Below are positions 1-8,432 of a DNA stretch of 57,070 bases, one piece after another. Numbering within the stretch: the stretch's first letter is position 1; every line of letters starts with the position of its first letter. A program made the translations under genes and the position numbers. The notes beneath the pieces were generated by a model that was not told where the DNA came from, searched no databases, and saw nothing but the letters and a program-made list of their open reading frames with translations. Source of the DNA: Bacteroidetes bacterium ADurb.Bin217 (GTDB taxonomy: Bacteria; Bacteroidota; Bacteroidia; Bacteroidales; UBA1715). Location of the stretch: positions 1-57,070 of the forward strand of contig MWCJ01000011.1 in assembly GCA_002069975.1 (NCBI GenBank), given 5' to 3'.

Positions 1-60
1 AACAACTTCGACTTGAATATCAATAATTTACATGAGTAAAATAACGATTATTGATTTTAG

Positions 61-1869
61 TCGGTTAATAATGATAATTATTATTACAACATAAAAGCAC
101 GACTTCCTTTGTACCGATTTGGCACTTCTCATATTTTCAATAATTACTTTTACAATTGTACCGATGCTATAAATACCCGAATGGAAGCCTGTGTCTATGT
201 TGAAAAGAATTATTTTAAAAACGTAAGTGGTAATACTGTATACACCAAAGACAGTCAACTTCCCGGATATGCTACACTAGTAGATAATACATTTGATAAT
301 TCAAAAACTCCTAGTGCAAGTACGTGTTCAAGCTTTATTCCCTCGTATCAATACGCAGCAGTTCTTCATACTACAGCACAAGTTCCTACTATAGTTCCAA
401 CGTATGCCGGAGTTGGGAAAATTGGAAATGCTTCACCAGTTGTATCAATAAGTTCACCTCTCAACAACGCTTCGTTTGTAGGTCCGGCAACTATTACCAT
501 TCAAGCTTCTGCATCTGATTCGGACGGAAGTATTTCTAAAGTAGAATTCTATAACGGGGCTACTAAATTAGGTGAAGATACCAACTCGCCATATTCTTAC
601 ACATGGAATACGGTACCAACCGGCACGTATACCTTAACAGCAAAAGCTATAGACGATAAAAATGCTACAAGCACATCGCAAGCTATTACCATAACAGTAA
701 TTTCTGCTACTACACCAACACTGCAAGGAACAAATACAAATCAAACTGTAGTTATACAATCGGCTATTACCCCTATGGTTTTTACCTGGGGCAATGCAGC
801 TACCGATGTTAGTTATACTGCCTTACCTGCAGGTCTAACCGCAATAAAAAATACCACAAACAAAACACTTACTGTTTCAGGAACTCCTGCAACAAATGGG
901 TCATTTACCGTTACTACTATTGGAGGCAATCCGGCAGTTCAAGTGCAAGCATCGGTTACATTAAACCAAAATTCGGTACTTGCCAATTGGTATCCATTTC
1001 AAGAAAATCCTATTTCGTTATCGTTTTTGTCATATGCAAACGCATCGGTAAATCCTACTCAAGATAATAGTGCATATAGTGCTACAGGATGCACCAACGG
1101 AGCACTTACCTTACAAAAAGCTACAGGAGAACTGCGTATAGAACTAAATTCATTACAATCGTTGCAAATACGATGGTTTGCTACGGGCGGCAGAACATTA
1201 CAAATAATGTATGGAACTACCGGTACTGAACATACATGGAATTCTCCTATACAATATTCGAGTGGTGCGTATCAGCACAATCTTACCCAATTAATTCCCG
1301 ACCTTGTTTCAAATCAAGCAATTGTGGTAAGAATTATAAATAATAGAGTAGATGGAGGCAGTTTGCATATTACCGATATATATGTAGAAGGAGCTATTTC
1401 GGGAAATACAACAACTTCGCAAACAATACAACTCAATCAAGGTTGGAATTTATTTTCATTTAGTGTTCACCCATCAGATTCATCAATTGCCACAATATTT
1501 GCGGGCAAAGATGTACAAGAAATCAAATCGGCATCAGCATTTTGGTATAAAGGACAACCGGCTGCATTTAATTCACTTACAAGACTTACTGCCGGACAAG
1601 GATATTTGGTGAACATGAATACGGCGGGAACACTAACGATTTCGGGCATTCCTTGTACGGGCGTATTGCCATACGCCCCATTAGGATGGCAATTAATAGG
1701 ATATCCCTGTACAGATGTATTGCCATATGCTCCTACTCCCATATCCAATTATTTCAACACAAGCAATTGCCAAATTATAAAGAATTTTGAAGGGTATTGG
1801 CAACCAAATGGCACATCAAATTCTCTTTCGAATTTTGAACCAGGTAAGGCTTATTTTTTAAAAAGATAA
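61..1869 (+). pseudogene. Pectate-lyase-like (PL1) secreted protein, 5' part missing
   Basis: The frame is open from base 61, just after a stop at 58-60; further stops lie at 37-39 and 52-54. The first translated residues (NIKARLPL then RFGTSHIFNNY) match the conserved end of the PL1 right-handed beta-helix, so about 150 or more residues of catalytic domain are absent. A TTG at 109 falls inside this motif and is not a believable start. After the helix come a bacterial Ig-like domain (about residues 110-200 counted from base 109), an unassigned beta-rich region, and a C-terminal module of about 150 residues with GWNL, GYLV and YFLK motifs that is shared with the gene ending at 2891. Pectate lyases cleave polygalacturonate by beta-elimination outside the cell. 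The break may be a real truncation or sequence error near the window edge. Family call is firm for the fragment; activity is doubtful. Confidence 0.7.
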
Positions 1870-1891
1870 TGCACCAACAATTTCTAAGATT

Positions 1892-2644
1892 CTATTTCTG
1901 AACAAAATATTCTTGCAATAAATCTTCGTATTTATAATAACCTTTGGGTTTAGTCAATAAATTTTTAGCGGCAAAAATTACCCCATTCCCAAAAGCTTCG
2001 CGCGAAATAGATTCGTGAACAAATCGAATTGTTTGATAGGGAAATCCAAAAATAACCTCGTGCTTACCCACAATACCGCCTACACGTATTGAATTTACTT
2101 TATGATCTTCTAAATCGAGAACTTCCGCCATTTTTTGGGCAGTTCCCGAAATTCCTTTTTTACCCTTAAAATGTTCTTCAACTATTTCAATATCTACATA
2201 TGGATTGATTTTTTTAAGAAATTTAGCAGCAAACAAAATATAATTTACACCAAACGTAATGTTAGGCGACCAGAATATTTTTGTAAGTTTACCTAATTTT
2301 TTAATACATGAAATTTCTTGTTTAGTATAATGCGAAATAGCAGATATTATTGTAATTCCCAAATGTGCAGCATATTCACCATAGGAATGAATAGCTTCGC
2401 TCGACGAAAAATCAATTATAATATCTACAGGCTTTTCAAGAATTAATTGTTCTATGCAAATCTGCTCCGACGATATAATCTCTGAAGGATCTTGCACGTG
2501 AATATCAAGAAATTCAGCTGCCGAACGATGTGCTAATTGACTACTTTTTCTATATATCCATTCCAAACAAAAATCGTTATGTTCTAATAATACTGAAGCA
2601 ACAGCCTTTCCGGTTTTTCCAAATCCTAATAATCCTACTTTCAT
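1892..2644 (-). CDS. dapB: 4-hydroxy-tetrahydrodipicolinate reductase (DapB-like)
   Basis: This 250-residue protein would reduce 4-hydroxy-tetrahydrodipicolinate with NAD(P)H in the lysine/diaminopimelate pathway in the cytoplasm. The N-terminus has a Rossmann turn (GFGKTG, residues 7-12). SPNITFGVN (126-134) matches the conserved DapB segment that opens the C-terminal domain. The catalytic loop reads EEHFKGKKGISGTA (156-169). Aligned with the E. coli loop, the first catalytic His and the Lys are kept, the second His is Phe, and the usual DAP before SGTA is shortened by one residue. Length fits the family (240-275). It stands alone between two secreted lyases on a single-gene unit. The variant loop leaves room for a paralogue with a different substrate. 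Confidence 0.72.
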   Translation of the reverse strand: MKVGLLGFGKTGKAVASVLLEHNDFCLEWIYRKSSQLAHRSAAEFLDIHVQDPSEIISSEQICIEQLILEKPVDIIIDFSSSEAIHSYGEYAAHLGITIISAISHYTKQEISCIKKLGKLTKIFWSPNITFGVNYILFAAKFLKKINPYVDIEIVEEHFKGKKGISGTAQKMAEVLDLEDHKVNSIRVGGIVGKHEVIFGFPYQTIRFVHESISREAFGNGVIFAAKNLLTKPKGYYKYEDLLQEYFVQK

Positions 2645-2675
2645 ACGGTTTCTGTATTATTGTAAAGCAATAAAA

Positions 2676-2704
2676 TAGTTACATTACTTGTTGCTATGTA
2701 ACTA
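2676..2704. promoter_or_regulatory. 9-bp perfect inverted repeat upstream of the dapB-like gene
   Basis: TAGTTACAT (2676-2684) and ATGTAACTA (2696-2704) are exact reverse complements separated by 11 bases, 32 bases upstream of the reductase start. A second short palindrome, CGCAAT-N4-ATTGCG, lies at 2747-2762. Either could be an operator or an RNA hairpin in the leader. No protein is assigned. Confidence 0.35.
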
Positions 2705-2890
2705 TACGCCTACACTAATTTGTATTTACAATTATGTTATCGATTTCGCAATGTCTATTGCGTAATATGAGTTTATGCAAATATACATTATTACAGAGTG
2801 TATTCCAAATTAAGAATTATGAGGAATGTGTAATTCCTTTAAACCCCTATAATAATTGGAATTACAGAGTTAAGAAGCATCGTTACAAAA

Positions 2891-5305
2891 TTATTTCTTA
2901 AGAAAATATCCCTTGCCCTGTTCAAAGTTAGTAATAGAATTTGCTGTGCCTCCCGGTTCCCAAAACCCATCGAAGTTTTTAATTATTTCGCAATTGGTTA
3001 CATTAAAATAATTGGATATGGGTATAGGGGCGTATGGCAAAACGCCGGTACACGGATATCCAATCAATTGCCAACCGGTAGGGGCGTATTGCACTACGCT
3101 CGTACAAGGAATGCCCGAAATTGTTAAAGAACCTGCAGTATTCATAAGCACTAAATAGCCCATCCCTGCTTGTATGTGTGTTAGTTTATTTAATTCAGCT
3201 GCTTGCCCAAGTTTCCAAAACACATCGGCATTTTTAATTTGCTGTACTTGTAAGCCTGTAAATACAGTTGCTATTGAACTATCTGTGGGGTGTACATTGG
3301 TAGAAATTAAATTCCACCCCGCTTCTAACTGAATTGTTTGACTAACAGGAACAACACTTGATGTATTTGAAAGTAACACAGGTGTTCGTGCACAATAATT
3401 TCCGGCTGTAACACGCCATTTATAAAAAAATAAATAATATGGTTTTGCATCAATCCATGCTAAATTTGAACCTAAAATAGAAATTAACCCATCAACAGTA
3501 TACGGAAAATGAATATCGGTATCGGCTTCGTAGGAGTGACTTAATTTATCGGTTGTCCCTGCAGCGTCCATATAATATATTCCCGGTGACAGTTGAGTAC
3601 CAATTTTAATTCGTTGTTCTCCGGCACTGAGATTTGTATATGTAATAGTTGAAACTACTGTACTTTGGTCCGATGCAAGTATTCTGACAGTCACATTTTG
3701 CGTTGCAACAGGATACACCGAAATAGAATCTAAAGTAAGTGTTCGAAATACTTCGAATTTCATACGTCTGTCAAAACGATTATCGGTATATGTTCCACCT
3801 GTTACAGGTTGTAATTTTCCAACAATTCCACTATACCCAAGATTATCTTGCACATATAGGTATGAATTTGTTGCAGGAATTGTCGTTGTATAATCCTTCC
3901 CTTGATACACTTGAGTTCCTCCGGCAGATACTGTATACCAGCCGTAATCTGTTCCGGCATTTTGTACGCTCAAAGTAACAGGAGAATTTACAGCCCCCGA
4001 AGCGTCTGACACTTGCAATAAACCCGATGTTACTTCTACCTCATCACTTGCATCAGCACAACCAGATGCCGATACAGTAACAGAATACGAACCTGCATCT
4101 TTCACCGTAAGACTTGACGATGTTGCATTTGCAATGATATTTGAATTTTTTTTCCATACATACGATACACCAATTCCTTCTACATTTGCATGCAGTGTTT
4201 CGAACGATGAAGAACATATAAATCTATCGGCACCCAATTGAGGTGCCAACACATTGGTAACACTCACAGTATCTTTACGAACACAGCCTAAACTATCGTA
4301 CACCACTACGTATTCACCGGGCGAAGAAACTTGAATTGTTTGTGAATTCCCTATAGTAGTACCATTGTGTAACCATATAAATGTTGCATTTGTTGGACTC
4401 ACATTGGCATCGAGCGTTACCGAAGTTGCCCCACACAAAGTTTTATTACTTCCTATTTGCGGACCAGTACACGATACATAATCAACATCTGCTTTGGTTG
4501 CCCCAATTTTTACATCATCAAACCACGTATAACAAGTTTCTGTAGGAGCCCATGTAGCATCGCTACCACCATGAAAAGTTGAAAAATATAATGCATCTAC
4601 TTTATCGGTATTTGTTACAAATCTGTATCCTGTAGTTAACAACACATGCTGTCCGTTAACCCATACCTCAACTTCGCCATCGTATGTAGTAGGTGATGAA
4701 TTTATTTTTACCCGTTCCATTATATGATACCATACTCCTTTTTGAAATATCACATTTTCACCACCGGGAAATACCAAATCAAGATTATCACCACATGCAT
4801 TTACTTTGTCGAGATGATAAAGATATAATACTGCTTTACCTCCGGGACGCCACATTAAACGAGCCGAAAACCCATTAGTACCGGTACAAACAGCACATCC
4901 ACTACAACGTGCTCCACCTGCTAAACCCGGAAGTTTACCACCTTCACTCGTTGTTCCCCAACTAAAATTTTCTGAAAAACGTACCCAGTATGACATATAC
5001 GCTTCGTTTTGAGCAGTAAACAATAACGGTACTTGTGTTCCATTCGGTCCCGGTCCATATTCACCTGCGGGATAGGTTACACGTAATGATTTAGTGCCCG
5101 ACACCGAGGTAGTGTTATCAATCATTGTTCTATCGGCTAATCCATTGTCCCATGTATCGGTAGTAAATCCATCGGCCTGCCATAGCGAACGAATAAAGGG
5201 CGTGCCTACAGCTTGCGATTCAAAATTTGTAACAGAAAAAATTTGTGCTGTTGTTGCAATCCAAGTGCAACAAAGCGTACAAAAAACAAGTATCGTATAT
5301 TTCAT
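2891..5305 (-). CDS. Secreted PL14-like polysaccharide lyase with Ig-like domains
   Basis: The 804-residue protein starts with a signal peptide (residues 1-21, ending ATTAQ). Residues about 25-275 resemble polysaccharide lyase family 14 and related alginate or glucuronan lyases: GGKLPGLAGG, GFSARLMWRPGGKA, GVWYHIMERVKIN, GEVEVWVNGQ and STFHGGSDATWAP followed by FDDVKIG. Two to three Ig/PKD-like regions follow (about 280-430), then an unassigned beta-rich segment and the C-terminal module (about 655-804) shared with the pectate-lyase-like protein at the window start. Extra cysteines (CSGCAVC near residue 145) sit inside the lyase domain. It probably acts outside the cell on uronate-containing polysaccharide. 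Substrate is not determined by the sequence. The C-terminal module may serve secretion or attachment; it is not a standard T9SS type A tail. Confidence 0.7.
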   Translation of the reverse strand: MKYTILVFCTLCCTWIATTAQIFSVTNFESQAVGTPFIRSLWQADGFTTDTWDNGLADRTMIDNTTSVSGTKSLRVTYPAGEYGPGPNGTQVPLLFTAQNEAYMSYWVRFSENFSWGTTSEGGKLPGLAGGARCSGCAVCTGTNGFSARLMWRPGGKAVLYLYHLDKVNACGDNLDLVFPGGENVIFQKGVWYHIMERVKINSSPTTYDGEVEVWVNGQHVLLTTGYRFVTNTDKVDALYFSTFHGGSDATWAPTETCYTWFDDVKIGATKADVDYVSCTGPQIGSNKTLCGATSVTLDANVSPTNATFIWLHNGTTIGNSQTIQVSSPGEYVVVYDSLGCVRKDTVSVTNVLAPQLGADRFICSSSFETLHANVEGIGVSYVWKKNSNIIANATSSSLTVKDAGSYSVTVSASGCADASDEVEVTSGLLQVSDASGAVNSPVTLSVQNAGTDYGWYTVSAGGTQVYQGKDYTTTIPATNSYLYVQDNLGYSGIVGKLQPVTGGTYTDNRFDRRMKFEVFRTLTLDSISVYPVATQNVTVRILASDQSTVVSTITYTNLSAGEQRIKIGTQLSPGIYYMDAAGTTDKLSHSYEADTDIHFPYTVDGLISILGSNLAWIDAKPYYLFFYKWRVTAGNYCARTPVLLSNTSSVVPVSQTIQLEAGWNLISTNVHPTDSSIATVFTGLQVQQIKNADVFWKLGQAAELNKLTHIQAGMGYLVLMNTAGSLTISGIPCTSVVQYAPTGWQLIGYPCTGVLPYAPIPISNYFNVTNCEIIKNFDGFWEPGGTANSITNFEQGKGYFLKK

Positions 5306-5712
5306 AAAAACAAGTTTAGGATATCTCAGTTCCGAATGCAGAAAGTAAATATACTACATTTTACATCAAAAAAACTCCAACCAATAGAAAAAAATACAAC
5401 CCAAAGGAGTTTCCAATAAATGCTCAAACTTGACTAGAAATGAGCATTCTTGTATCTTAGCATATTCCATTATTTTGAGTTAAAGCAAAAAAAAAATCTC
5501 CCTAACACATTACAAATTTCGTCTTTTTTTTTATGTATTAGTATTTTTGCGTACATTTGAAGATTAAAAAATATATTCCATTGTATTGAAATATTTCAAT
5601 TGCTATATGTTTTATACAATGTGATATATTATAGTTCATGATACTATACAAAAAACATATATAAACAACAAATAGTGTTGTATGTGTATGATAAAATAAA
5701 ACATATAAAGTA
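5306..5712. other. Intergenic region with one promoter-like element
   Basis: This AT-rich stretch between the PL14-like gene and the first integron cassette holds no convincing gene. The only recognisable signal is TATTTTTG at 5542-5549, a match to the Bacteroidota -7 box TAnnTTTG reading toward the SIR2 gene. No clear -33 TTTG was found at the right spacing. A 79-codon open frame on the minus strand (5538-5777) is AT-rich, overlaps the SIR2 start and is not supported. Confidence 0.4.
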
Positions 5713-7169
5713 GTTACCAGTAATGCTATGAACAACCATGCAATCGACAAACAGCAAAAAGAAATGAGACAGAACATATCAATATTAGTTGGCTCAGGAT
5801 TTTCAATTCCCGAAGAAATTCCGGGTGTTCGACAATTAAATCAACGACTTTCTAAAATTGACGAAAGTGAAATCTTAATTCACACTGACCAAAGAGCAAT
5901 TTTTCTAAACGGACAGAATGACCCAAATCGTTGGTCAAGGAGGGACGAGAGAATTTTCCTACAAGAATTTTTAGAGTTTTATAGTTCTGAAGTTCTTAAA
6001 GCTGGCGAAGAATTTCATTACGAAACTTTTTACGACTACTATTCTGGCTATTTGACAAGCCACGAAAACAATGAAGCCATTGAGGATTTTTACAAACGGT
6101 TTAACGACAAACATTTTAAGGGTTCAGACAATTACAGAGACTGTTACAACAGAATTTCAGACTTCAACAGAAGTTTTAATCAACTTTTAGCATCACAACT
6201 CCACAAGACAAAATATTTTGAAGATATAAGCACATTAAATTATCCTCCATACGACCCTTTTATTGGATTTTTAAGAGAGTTGCTTAAAACTTGCGACATC
6301 AAATTTCATACATTAAACCACGACTTGTTTTTTGACTGGTTAGGACAACATCATTCCGACTTGTGGCAACATTTTACTGACGGTTATCAACTTGAAGGTT
6401 CACCATTTTATGGGACTGTTAGCTACGACTTCAATGGTGGCACAGACAAAAAAGTGCATAAAACATACTATGTAAAACTTGAGCGTTTCATTGACAAATT
6501 TGACAAACCGCTTGCCCTTTACAAGCTTCACGGAAGTGTTTTTAATACAATTGTTTACACACCACAACCTGACCAACAAAAAATTCGCTTAAAAGACAAT
6601 TATGCAGTATCTCGGTTTCTAATGGAAATCACTGACCCAGTAACTGGTGAACAAAAATTTGAAAATTTATGGGACGAAGTAGCTCCTGACTTTTTAAGTG
6701 GAACAACTAATAAAACTAGATTTTATACAGGCGACCCTTACTATAAAAATCTATTCAAACATTTTGAAAACAACCTTTTGAAATCAGAACTACTTGTTGT
6801 AATTGGTTACGGTTTTCAAGACCCTGGAATAAACGAATATCTTGAACAAAACTTTTTATCAAGAGGAAAACATATGGTTGTGATTGACCCATATAAACCA
6901 AAGACAGACTTACTTGAAAAATATAAAGCGACTTATATTCCTAAAGGTGTAACTCAAGTGACATATCAAGAATACTTGGAACAAATTCCAAAAGAACTTA
7001 AACCTAAAGTGGAATGACAATGCAACGACAGGAAAAAGCACTACTGGTAACACGCGGTATAGTTAATTGCCGGTGCAGTGGGTATTCGAGCGGCACAGTT
7101 CGTATCAAAAGTAGTTGTAACTTGATAGGAAAGTGCTTTGAAATCGGCAACTAACCATACCGCCAAACG
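5713..7169 (+). mobile_element. Integron-type gene cassette carrying a SIR2-domain gene
   Basis: The left edge begins with GTTACCAGTAATGCT (5713-5727), directly before the SIR2 start codon. The right side has AGCACTACTGGTAAC (7037-7051), its reverse complement with one mismatch. In integron cassettes the R'' core at the cassette end pairs with the R' core formed from the cassette's own first bases; here TGGTAAC pairs exactly with GTTACCA. The following attC-like hairpin and the next cassette's GTTATGA complete the pattern. No integrase gene is in the window, so this would be a cluster of attC sites lacking an integrase or a cassette inserted at a secondary site. Confidence 0.7.
5728..7017 (+). 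CDS. SIR2-like (SIR2_2) domain protein, candidate NADase of phage defence
   Basis: This 429-residue protein has the SIR2 fold signature: VGSGFS (21-26) in the nucleotide-binding turn, TLNHD (195-199) in place of the usual TxNxD with the catalytic Asn, KLHGS (266-270) with the catalytic His, and GYGFQDPGIN (360-369), the usual GYSFxDxxI motif. SIR2-like proteins of this type hydrolyse NAD+ during abortive infection in several anti-phage systems; that role here is inference, because no partner gene is adjacent. There are no membrane segments. The gene fills an integron-type cassette; the start at 5728 is 15 bases after the cassette edge, as is usual for cassettes, though ATG at 5764 is also possible. 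A promoter-like box at 5542-5549 outside the cassette could drive it. Confidence 0.78.
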   Translation: MNNHAIDKQQKEMRQNISILVGSGFSIPEEIPGVRQLNQRLSKIDESEILIHTDQRAIFLNGQNDPNRWSRRDERIFLQEFLEFYSSEVLKAGEEFHYETFYDYYSGYLTSHENNEAIEDFYKRFNDKHFKGSDNYRDCYNRISDFNRSFNQLLASQLHKTKYFEDISTLNYPPYDPFIGFLRELLKTCDIKFHTLNHDLFFDWLGQHHSDLWQHFTDGYQLEGSPFYGTVSYDFNGGTDKKVHKTYYVKLERFIDKFDKPLALYKLHGSVFNTIVYTPQPDQQKIRLKDNYAVSRFLMEITDPVTGEQKFENLWDEVAPDFLSGTTNKTRFYTGDPYYKNLFKHFENNLLKSELLVVIGYGFQDPGINEYLEQNFLSRGKHMVVIDPYKPKTDLLEKYKATYIPKGVTQVTYQEYLEQIPKELKPKVE

Positions 7170-7175
7170 TTATGA
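7045..7175 (+). other. attC recombination site of the SIR2 cassette
   Basis: The site runs from R'' TGGTAAC (7045-7051) to R' GTTATGA (7169-7175). Between them the arms at 7054-7072 and 7145-7163 pair in 17 of 19 positions, with GCGGTAT and TTGCCG at the ends of the left arm. The central 72 bases form the variable loop. The total of 131 bases is within the range of known attC sites. The R' overlaps the first start codon of the next gene (7172). Confidence 0.7.
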
Positions 7176-8209
7176 CTAATGAAAAAATGAAATTATATTT
7201 AATATTTTTAATATTTTCAATAACTATAATTTCTGGATATGCTCAAGTAGAATATAGTATTATATATAGTGTTACATGTGATGATACTACAAAATATTAT
7301 AATGGAAATGCGTTACTTGTTAATAGTCTAGGCGAAATGTTTTACTCAAAAGAATTACCAGATACTGGAATATATTATATGCTTAATAGTGATTTTGAAG
7401 AAATATATGAAATACATTTAAATGAATATAAAATTTATATAGATACAATTTTAGGTGAAACAATAGAATTTGTAAGATGGGTTTCTAATCCACCAGTTAC
7501 ATATTATTTATGCTGTTCTGATTCTTGTAATGGTAATCAAAAAAGTTATTATCCAAATGGTAACATTAAATATGATGGAAATTTTAAAAATGGCAATGAA
7601 AACAAATTTCTCAAAGAATATTATTTCAATGGTAATTTAAAATATGAATATTATAAAAATTTGTTTAATTATTCATCTACAAACTATTACGAAAATGGTC
7701 AAATTGAATATGTTTTCACAAAAAATACGATTAGTCGATATAACAAAAATGGTTTAAAAATATACCATTCAAAAAGAAATAAAATTAAATATAAAATAGA
7801 TATAAATAAAGATGGTAGTATAAAAGCTAAGCTTATTAAAAATAAGATATTTTATTACAAAAACGACACATTAAAATCGATAGTTAAATATAGAAAAACT
7901 TTAATTCAATGGGATTACTGTTGGGATAAGTTACTTTTTTGGGAAGAAAACTATTGTGGTGGTAGATTCTTTCCTAGTAAATATAACTATTTGATTAAAT
8001 ATAAAGAATTTAATTCTAATAATAATTTAATAATTAAAGCATGTATGATAGCTAGGTTAGAAGAGCCAAATAAAATATTTGAAATTTATAAAGATATTGA
8101 CTGGGTAAGAAGAATTAAAATTTATGAATCAGGAAAATTAGCTTTTAAAGAAAGAAATATAAGCATTGATAAAATTTTAAATAAATTAACTAGCCATAAC
8201 ACACGCTAA
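7172..8209 (+). CDS. Secreted MORN-variant repeat protein
   Basis: The protein has 345 residues from 7172, or 340 from the ATG at 7187, which gives a cleaner signal peptide (MKLYLIFLIFSITIISGYAQ). Residues about 125-200 carry repeats of the form YYPNGNIKYDG, YYFNGNLKYEY and YYENGQIEY, the MORN_2 pattern common in Bacteroidota secreted proteins. The C-terminal third is Lys/Asn-rich with no recognised domain. It is far more AT-rich than its neighbours and lies inside a second cassette, consistent with separate acquisition. MORN variants act as scaffold or surface modules; some close homologues are antitoxins, but no toxin partner is seen here. Confidence 0.65.
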   Translation: MTNEKMKLYLIFLIFSITIISGYAQVEYSIIYSVTCDDTTKYYNGNALLVNSLGEMFYSKELPDTGIYYMLNSDFEEIYEIHLNEYKIYIDTILGETIEFVRWVSNPPVTYYLCCSDSCNGNQKSYYPNGNIKYDGNFKNGNENKFLKEYYFNGNLKYEYYKNLFNYSSTNYYENGQIEYVFTKNTISRYNKNGLKIYHSKRNKIKYKIDINKDGSIKAKLIKNKIFYYKNDTLKSIVKYRKTLIQWDYCWDKLLFWEENYCGGRFFPSKYNYLIKYKEFNSNNNLIIKACMIARLEEPNKIFEIYKDIDWVRRIKIYESGKLAFKERNISIDKILNKLTSHNTR

Positions 8210-8303
8210 GCCTCATGGTAGGTGCGTAGTGCCTTTGAGCGGCATTTCTCGCTTGCGTCTTCTGTCACGGGGTGACAGAACGGAGACCACGAATTACTGC
8301 CTA
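8194..8303 (+). other. Degenerate attC-like site with central hairpin
   Basis: The R'' CCATAAC (8194-8200) is followed by imperfect arms around 8208-8228 and 8290-8303. At the centre is a perfect 9-bp stem, TTCTGTCAC/GTGACAGAA with a GGG loop (8260-8280). The outer right arm and R' core appear lost at the junction near 8304. Confidence 0.5.
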
Positions 8304-8347
8304 TGTAAGCTCCCCCAAAACCTGGACAGTTTAAAAGTAATAAAAGG
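8304..8347. mobile_element. Possible insertion-sequence end remnant
   Basis: The bases TGTAAGCTCCCCCAAAAC followed by CTGGACAG resemble terminal inverted repeats of IS3-family elements. No transposase and no matching second end are present, so this would be a solo end left by deletion. The call rests on memory of such termini and is weak. Confidence 0.25.
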
Positions 8348-8432
8348 TAATTATTATGTGTGATTTAGTATGCTTGTAACCTGAATTTTCGACAGACAAA
8401 ATCCTGCTTACGAAATCTGTAGAAAAAATCAG

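Larger units (their letters stand above)
7169..8303 (+). mobile_element. Second integron-type cassette, right end truncated
   Basis: The cassette begins at GTTATGA (7169-7175). Its end carries R'' CCATAAC (8194-8200), pairing with its own R' at six of seven positions; the match extends to 10 of 13 bases when flanks are included. The right half of the attC is not clearly completed: after about 8303 the sequence changes to an element resembling an insertion-sequence terminus, and no GTTRRRY core is seen. Confidence 0.55.

Noticed and set aside
1892..2644. Idea that both catalytic His and the Lys of DapB are lost
   Set aside because: A second alignment with a one-residue gap keeps the first His and the Lys; only the second His differs.
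5538..5777. 79-codon minus-strand frame upstream of the SIR2 gene
   Set aside because: It is AT-rich, overlaps the SIR2 start and its -7 region, and has no recognisable domain or promoter.
8386..8426. Stem TTTTCGACAGA/TCTGTAGAAAA after purM
   Set aside because: It has a mismatch, a 19-base loop and no U-tract on the transcribed strand, so it is too weak to call a terminator.
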